64,000 bases of DNA, from NCBI RefSeq assembly GCF_030389965.1, contig NZ_CP128399.1, forward strand, positions 558,001 to 622,000, in the 5' to 3' direction. Shown here piece after piece: positions 59,630 to 64,000 of this stretch. Source of the stretch: Candidatus Chlorohelix allophototropha (lineage in GTDB: Bacteria > Chloroflexota > Chloroflexia > Chloroheliales > Chloroheliaceae). Under the pieces are notes generated by a model. The model did no database searches, had not been told where the DNA came from, and saw nothing but the letters and a program-made list of their open reading frames with translations. The translations under genes and the position numbers were made by a program. Within the stretch, counting starts at the first letter, position 1. Each line of letters starts with the position of its first letter.

Positions 59630-61444
59630 TTAGCTGTAGCGCCACTTGTAATAATGTAATCCCACGTTACCCATCTCCACGTTAAAGCCGCTAGGGTTGC
59701 CGGGAGTATAAGTCAGGGTGCGCCGCTCAAATAGCTGAACCAATACGTCTTGTTCTAATCCCCCTACTTTGGCGCGTACCCAATAAGCTTCGCTGATGGG
59801 GAAGCCAATCGCGCTCACCCAATCGAAAACGCCTCCGTCCGTGTAGGTATCCGCGCTGCTGTCGTAGATTCGCCCTTGCGTTTGAAACCAGTTAAAGAAC
59901 ACGTCCGGTATATTATGTCCGGTTTCAGGAACATAAAACACATTGCGGGCAAGCGGTGAAAGCGCGTAGTTATAACTTTCTCGCCCCTTTACGTCTAGCG
60001 TGGCTGCTACCGCTCCGCTATCCGGCGCAACTTTACCCCGCGCTACAATCTCTTTGAAACTGGCGTAGGTTGGGGCAGTATCGTTCAGACCGGGGGTATC
60101 ATTGGGGTCGCCTGCAACCGCTACCCGACTCGGCTCTCGCGGGATAAAGCTGCTATCGCCCATTTGCTGCCGTCCGCTGGTCATTTCCACTACCAGCAAC
60201 CCGTTGGTCACAACCCCGCTCGTTCCTTTGGTCAGTTCCATTCGCGCTTTGTCAAAATAAGCCACTTGTCGGCTTCCCCCTGTGGCTTCGGCATAAGCCT
60301 CACTAATGCTATGGTTTGGCGCTGGTCCCCATAACCAACTTCGTCCGGTTGCTGTTCCGGTGAGAAGCGGTCGGTCGGCTCTGCTCCAATTATCCTCAAA
60401 AGGCTGTGCCAGAGTCGGGAAGAAACGCTGTGACAATGGGGTTGCTTTATACCCGCTTATGAGCAACGCTGCACGAGTCACCTCTGCCATAAGCGAAGCA
60501 TCTAGGCGTAAACTGCCATCTGATTGGTACAGTTTGTCACCGGGCGAGTGGTAGCGCGGGTCGCCGCTGATGATGTCTCGTGCATCCTCGTTAAAAAAAA
60601 TCGCGCTACCCACCTGAGTCTCCCAGAAACTGCGCTGGTCGCTGTATTGGTTCGGGTCGCGTGCCAGCGGAAAAAGGTCGCCAATGGTATAAACCTGATA
60701 TTTCAAAGTGGGTAGATAGCTTTTCACCAGATTACTGCCTTCGTTGGCAAGCGCATAACTGCTGCCCGGCACTGAAATAGCGTAGAGCGTTTGGTTGGTT
60801 GTGCCGTCGCGAGGATAGCCGATCATATCAAGGTTGATTACCGAAGCGATAGGGCGTTGGGTGCTCTGGTTTTGGAGATATTGGCTCACATAGTAGTGAC
60901 TGCCCAAATAACCGAACTCCTCGCCATCGAAAAATACCAAATCAATATCGTCTTTAAACTGCGCGTTTTTCAGTAATCGCCCGATTTCAATTAACGCTGC
61001 AATTCCGCTGCCGTTATCATTTGCGCCATACGCCAGTTCGTTGCAAGTAGGGGGAAACAGGCGCGTTGGGCTACTGTCCAAATGAGCAGTGATGAGGTGG
61101 CGTTGCGCCGGGTTTGCGCCGGGTTTGTGGACAATAATATTTTGCAAGCGGGTTTCTCGTAACCCATCCACATAACCGCTAAAGGGTTGTATTTCTACCG
61201 TTAGCCCTAATTGTTGCAAACGATTCTTGATATAGGTGATGGCAAGGTCGTGTCCTGTGTCGCTGACACAGCGCGAGAAACGGCTTACTGCTTGCACTTC
61301 TGCCACCAGCCTTTCAGGAGAAACCTGTGAGATTAAGTCTTGTAATGTGGCGTTAGTGATCGGGGCAGCAACGCTGGTAACAGGCAAATAGCATAGCCAC
61401 TGTAGAGACAGGTAAACCACCAGAATTAATGTATATTTTTTCAC
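59630..61444 (-). CDS. Secreted M28-family aminopeptidase with C-terminal Chloroflexota module
   Basis: A 604-residue exopeptidase. A signal peptide (about 1-27, ending SVAAP) precedes an M28 Zn-peptidase domain (about 30-340). Visible ligands or catalytic residues are His/Asp in ITAHLDSSPT, Asp in GANDNGSGIAALIE, Glu-Glu in FFDGEEFGYLGS, Asp in INLDMIGYP and His in RYHSPGDKLYQ. Residues 345-604 are a beta-rich module ending VEMGNVGLHYYKWRY that is clearly homologous to the N-terminal module of the glycosidase at 18302. The two share AGDPND, APTYASF, PISE and LVQLFERRxLTYTP. It may bind the cell surface or substrate. The gap behind its start (61445-61700) is AT-rich with no gene. Confidence 0.88.
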   Translation of the reverse strand: MKKYTLILVVYLSLQWLCYLPVTSVAAPITNATLQDLISQVSPERLVAEVQAVSRFSRCVSDTGHDLAITYIKNRLQQLGLTVEIQPFSGYVDGLRETRLQNIIVHKPGANPAQRHLITAHLDSSPTRLFPPTCNELAYGANDNGSGIAALIEIGRLLKNAQFKDDIDLVFFDGEEFGYLGSHYYVSQYLQNQSTQRPIASVINLDMIGYPRDGTTNQTLYAISVPGSSYALANEGSNLVKSYLPTLKYQVYTIGDLFPLARDPNQYSDQRSFWETQVGSAIFFNEDARDIISGDPRYHSPGDKLYQSDGSLRLDASLMAEVTRAALLISGYKATPLSQRFFPTLAQPFEDNWSRADRPLLTGTATGRSWLWGPAPNHSISEAYAEATGGSRQVAYFDKARMELTKGTSGVVTNGLLVVEMTSGRQQMGDSSFIPREPSRVAVAGDPNDTPGLNDTAPTYASFKEIVARGKVAPDSGAVAATLDVKGRESYNYALSPLARNVFYVPETGHNIPDVFFNWFQTQGRIYDSSADTYTDGGVFDWVSAIGFPISEAYWVRAKVGGLEQDVLVQLFERRTLTYTPGNPSGFNVEMGNVGLHYYKWRYS

Positions 61445-61700
61445 ATTATATTTCTTTCATTATCTAACAATGATATTTCAATATTTTAATATTACCATTT
61501 TGATATACTAAAAATTAGTGTTATACCTCTATAATCAATATATGTAATACTTCGTCTACCTTTTTATTATTAATTGGTACTGTATAGTGTTGAACACAGC
61601 TTAGTATTATAGCTAAATCGTAATATATATTGTAAAATCAAAATATAGTGTGCAGAATCAACCATCTTGATACGGGATAACGCTGCATTTGAGGAATCCT

Positions 61701-62510
61701 ATGCTGGACAAAGATGATATTAGCGGAATATTCGCAAATGGCAATTACCAAAATGGTAATGGCAAGCATAGTAATGGGGTGAACAAAGCCGATTCCAGCC
61801 AAACGGCTTCTGAAATTCTATCACCACCCTCACAGATTAATCGCGGGCAACGCAGCGCCTTGACCCAACCCTTATCCACCTTGCCGCTACATCGTGCCCG
61901 TTATGTCCCCAAAAATTCGGTACCCGCTCAAGTGCATAGCCCTCAAGTTGTAATGTCGGGCAGCATGGTCGCTTTTTCCACCAGTGCATTGCTGTCTCTT
62001 CTCAATATCCAGAAGCAAACCGGGATGTTACATCTCTATAACGGGGATACTTCTGGCTTCATTTACATTGAACGGGGAGAAGTTTACGATTCTAAACTGG
62101 ATACTATGACCGGGGCGCTGGCGTTGTTCCAGCTTTTTGGTTGGAAAACCGGAGACTTTGCTTTTGAGGTAAACGTACCGCCTCCCGGTCGTCGCACCAT
62201 TCAGGCATCTTTGCCGGTATTGCAAGTGCGGGCTACTCTCTGGTTGGATAACTGGAACAAGCTGAATCCGATTATACCCACAACTTCGCATCGCATTGGG
62301 ATTGCCTCTGACCCGGGTACTAACGTGGTTATTGAACCTTATCACTGGTCAATTCTAACCAAAATTGTCAATTCCCCGATTAGTATGTCACAACTCGCTT
62401 CTGAGTTGAATCAGGATGTAATGACCGTAACCCGCATCGCTGCCGACTTGGTGAAAATGAAGATCGCGGTAGTTTACCCGCCCACTTCCGAGCCATCATC
62501 CGAGAACTAA
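61701..62510 (+). CDS. DUF4388 (PATAN-like) domain protein
   Basis: A 269-residue soluble protein starting at ATG 61701 with GAGGA five bases upstream; a TTG at 61689 overlaps that site. The first 80 residues are Asn/Ser/Pro-rich and likely disordered. Residues about 85-190 form a DUF4388 domain: GSMVAFSTSALLSLLNIQKQ, GMLHLYNGDTSGFIYIERGE and the rest of its strand-helix pattern. Its C-terminal third looks like a winged-helix segment (MSQLASELNQDVMTVTRIAADLVKM). DUF4388 proteins occur with two-component and gliding-type systems in Chloroflexota, Deinococcus and myxobacteria, with unknown biochemical role. A terminator separates it from the kinase gene downstream. Confidence 0.82.
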   Translation: MLDKDDISGIFANGNYQNGNGKHSNGVNKADSSQTASEILSPPSQINRGQRSALTQPLSTLPLHRARYVPKNSVPAQVHSPQVVMSGSMVAFSTSALLSLLNIQKQTGMLHLYNGDTSGFIYIERGEVYDSKLDTMTGALALFQLFGWKTGDFAFEVNVPPPGRRTIQASLPVLQVRATLWLDNWNKLNPIIPTTSHRIGIASDPGTNVVIEPYHWSILTKIVNSPISMSQLASELNQDVMTVTRIAADLVKMKIAVVYPPTSEPSSEN

Positions 62511-62540
62511 TGTCGGTATAACTTCAGAAAAGTGCAAAGA

Positions 62541-62571
62541 CAAGGGGCGTAAAACCCCTTGTTTTGCTTTT
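62541..62571 (+). terminator. Terminator of the DUF4388 gene
   Basis: CAAGGGG (62541-62547) pairs perfectly with CCCCTTG (62555-62561), followed by a T-rich tail. Confidence 0.9.
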
Positions 62572-62764
62572 ATAATTTTAAGATTCGATTCATTTCATAT
62601 AATGTAGCGAAGACTTGCTCTGTTGGGTATAATTAAACCGTAGTCGCGTTACAGATAAACTTTAGTCTTTCGGAATCCACTGTACTATCTTATCAAGTCA
62701 AACGGCAAGAACTTGCTTCCGATAGCAATGACAAAACCATCACACACTACACTAATGGAAAAGT

Positions 62765-64000
62765 ATGAATGACACTATTCTTGTTGTAAAAGAACTCCAA
62801 GCGGGCTATCAGGTTGATAGATACCTCCTAGAAGAACCTTTGGGTAGAGGCGGATGTGGTGAGGTGTGGTTGGCATGCCACCAAAACAAGAATCTGCATA
62901 CCAAGAAATACGCCATCAAGTTTCTGACTAACCCCGGGCCTAGAGAACAGAACCGCTTTGAGCGGGAAATGCAAATTCTGGCACAGCTTGACGACAATCC
63001 GCACATTATTAAAGCGCTTGATTGCGGAGAAATCATTGGAACTCTTCAGGCGTTAGATTTGGTCAACCGGAAAGTAACGGGCGAACAGAAGGGTCAAACA
63101 ATCCCTTTTCTGGTGATGGAATATGCCACAAAAGGGGATATTTCAAAGCAAATCGGGAAAGTATCCCCGCAGGAAATAGCCGAACATCTGGAGCAAATAG
63201 CCGATGGGTTGGATTATGCCCACAAGTTGGGGATTATTCACCGAGACTTAAAACCGGGCAATTTGTTGCTGGATAGCCGAAACGAGATTAAAATAGCCGA
63301 TTTTGGAATAGCTCATACTGAGGATAGCCACCTTACAAGCGCTGGTAGCAGTTTTGGTACTCCCGCTTATATGGCTCCAGAACAGTTTAGCGATGCCGGG
63401 AATGTAGGCAACGCCGCTGATGTTTACAGTCTAGGCGTGGTGATATTTCAGCTACTTACAGGTAGCTTGCCTTTTGAGAGTACAGATTTTGCCCAGTTGA
63501 TAATAGCTCACTACCAGAAACCGCTACCAAAGCTGAGAAATTACGGGGCGAATTTGCCAGAACAACTTCAGGAAGTGTTGGAGAGGGCGACGGCGAAAGA
63601 ACCAAGCAGTCGGTATCTATCGGTGGGGGCATTTGCGACAGCTTTCAAGCAAGCACTTGTGCCGAAAGTAGCCGCGCCAAAAATAGACGGTTATTCCGCT
63701 AACATTAAACCTATGCAAAAGGCTCAGTTTGCACCAGCGCCTGTTATAAACCCGAATCTTGTCACACCAACCGAAGCACCGCGGTTACTCAGGGAAATTG
63801 CCGACCCGCGCACCACTCACAAACGCCGCATGGAAATCGGTGACCGCCTGAACGAAATCGGTGACCCTCGTTCGGGTGTGGGATTACGCTCGGATGATAT
63901 CCCCGATATAGCGTGGTTGCTGGTAGCACCGGGGGGCTATCTGCAAATAAAGGGAACACCTTTTGATGTGCAACCCTTCTATATTGCCCAATACCAGATA
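62765..64000 (+). CDS. Hanks-type Ser/Thr kinase fused to an FGE/sulfatase-modifying-factor-like domain (3'-truncated)
   Basis: The frame opens at ATG 62765 and runs off the window after 412 residues. Kinase features are the Gly loop LGRGGCGEVW (26-35), catalytic Lys in KKYAIKFL, His159/Asp161 in IIHRDLKPGN, Asp179 in IADFGIAH and MAPEQF, so the kinase looks active. A Pro/Ala-rich linker of about 60 residues is followed by ADPRTTHKRR, EIGDRLNEIGDPR and DIAWLLVAPGGYLQIKGTPFDVQ (about 345-410), the usual N-terminal approach and first strands of an FGE-sulfatase (SUMF1/CLec-like) domain. No membrane helix is seen in the visible part. The missing end should hold the rest of that domain. Confidence 0.85.
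   Translation, partial: MNDTILVVKELQAGYQVDRYLLEEPLGRGGCGEVWLACHQNKNLHTKKYAIKFLTNPGPREQNRFEREMQILAQLDDNPHIIKALDCGEIIGTLQALDLVNRKVTGEQKGQTIPFLVMEYATKGDISKQIGKVSPQEIAEHLEQIADGLDYAHKLGIIHRDLKPGNLLLDSRNEIKIADFGIAHTEDSHLTSAGSSFGTPAYMAPEQFSDAGNVGNAADVYSLGVVIFQLLTGSLPFESTDFAQLIIAHYQKPLPKLRNYGANLPEQLQEVLERATAKEPSSRYLSVGAFATAFKQALVPKVAAPKIDGYSANIKPMQKAQFAPAPVINPNLVTPTEAPRLLREIADPRTTHKRRMEIGDRLNEIGDPRSGVGLRSDDIPDIAWLLVAPGGYLQIKGTPFDVQPFYIAQYQI

Noticed and set aside
1-64000. Photosynthesis, chlorosome, phage, antiphage or secondary-metabolite clusters
   Set aside because: Looked for given the lineage, but no reaction-centre, bacteriochlorophyll, phage structural, restriction, toxin-antitoxin or large biosynthetic genes were found.

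Overview
The window looks like chromosomal DNA of a member of the Chloroflexota (green non-sulfur lineage). The strongest lineage marker is a 1944-residue membrane protein carrying the NYYYYG signature of the 'Chlor_Arch_YYY' / DUF2298 family, a family known mainly from Chloroflexus, Roseiflexus and methanogenic archaea. Supporting signs are a Chloroflexota-style secreted module present in two different exoenzymes, a queuosine-salvage hydrolase, a DUF4388 protein and a Hanks-type kinase fused to a formylglycine-generating-enzyme-like domain. The genus cannot be fixed from this window. No prophage, complete insertion sequence, CRISPR array, rRNA operon or photosynthesis gene was seen.

Layout. 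1-2100: 3'-truncated clpB (minus). 2101-2532: non-coding, with a dispersed 32-bp repeat and a long inverted repeat. 2533-10953 (minus): a 654-residue aconitase, an OmpR-type sensor kinase/regulator pair, and a three-gene cell-surface cluster (a degenerate PP2C-like protein with a membrane segment and an external propeller, a secreted protein, a lipoprotein). 11156-12046: LysR regulator. 12414-17882 (minus): polA, a GT39-like membrane protein and a ROK sugar kinase in one tight run. 18302-21592 (minus): a secreted GH-A-clan glycosidase and a dienelactone hydrolase. 21750-31499 (plus): ABC-F ATPase, crotonase with a proline-rich insert, a NarL/NarX-type pair, tRNA-Leu(UAG), a second aconitase (AcnA), a GNAT acetyltransferase and Qng1. 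31493-38287 (minus): an HSL-type hydrolase and the giant YYY protein. 38658-40537 (plus): an SGNH-like lipoprotein and an unknown protein. 40784-42786 (minus): a LytS/LytTR-type pair. 43118-44077: a membrane protein with two CxxC pairs. 44211-49238 (minus): glutamate synthase large subunit. 49239-50224: a long intergenic region with divergent promoters, a structured gltB leader, a possible small RNA and a structured leader before a D,D-carboxypeptidase. 50225-55423 (plus): the carboxypeptidase, then a sugar ABC transporter lacking its ATPase. 55659-64000: PadR regulator with a His-rich partner, VOC protein, secreted zincin, small membrane protein, secreted M28 peptidase (minus), DUF4388 protein and a 3'-truncated kinase.

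Taken together this is a heterotrophic or mixotrophic core genome segment. It holds central carbon and nitrogen enzymes (two aconitases, GltB), genome maintenance (PolA), protein quality control (ClpB), envelope biosynthesis and sugar uptake, plus many signalling proteins. Four two-component-type or kinase loci lie in 64 kb. The most unusual material is the shared secreted module (19859-20647 and 59633-60412), the pseudo-PP2C/propeller operon, the kinase-FGE fusion at the right edge, and the intergenic RNA and operator candidates around gltB, dacA and the LytS locus.
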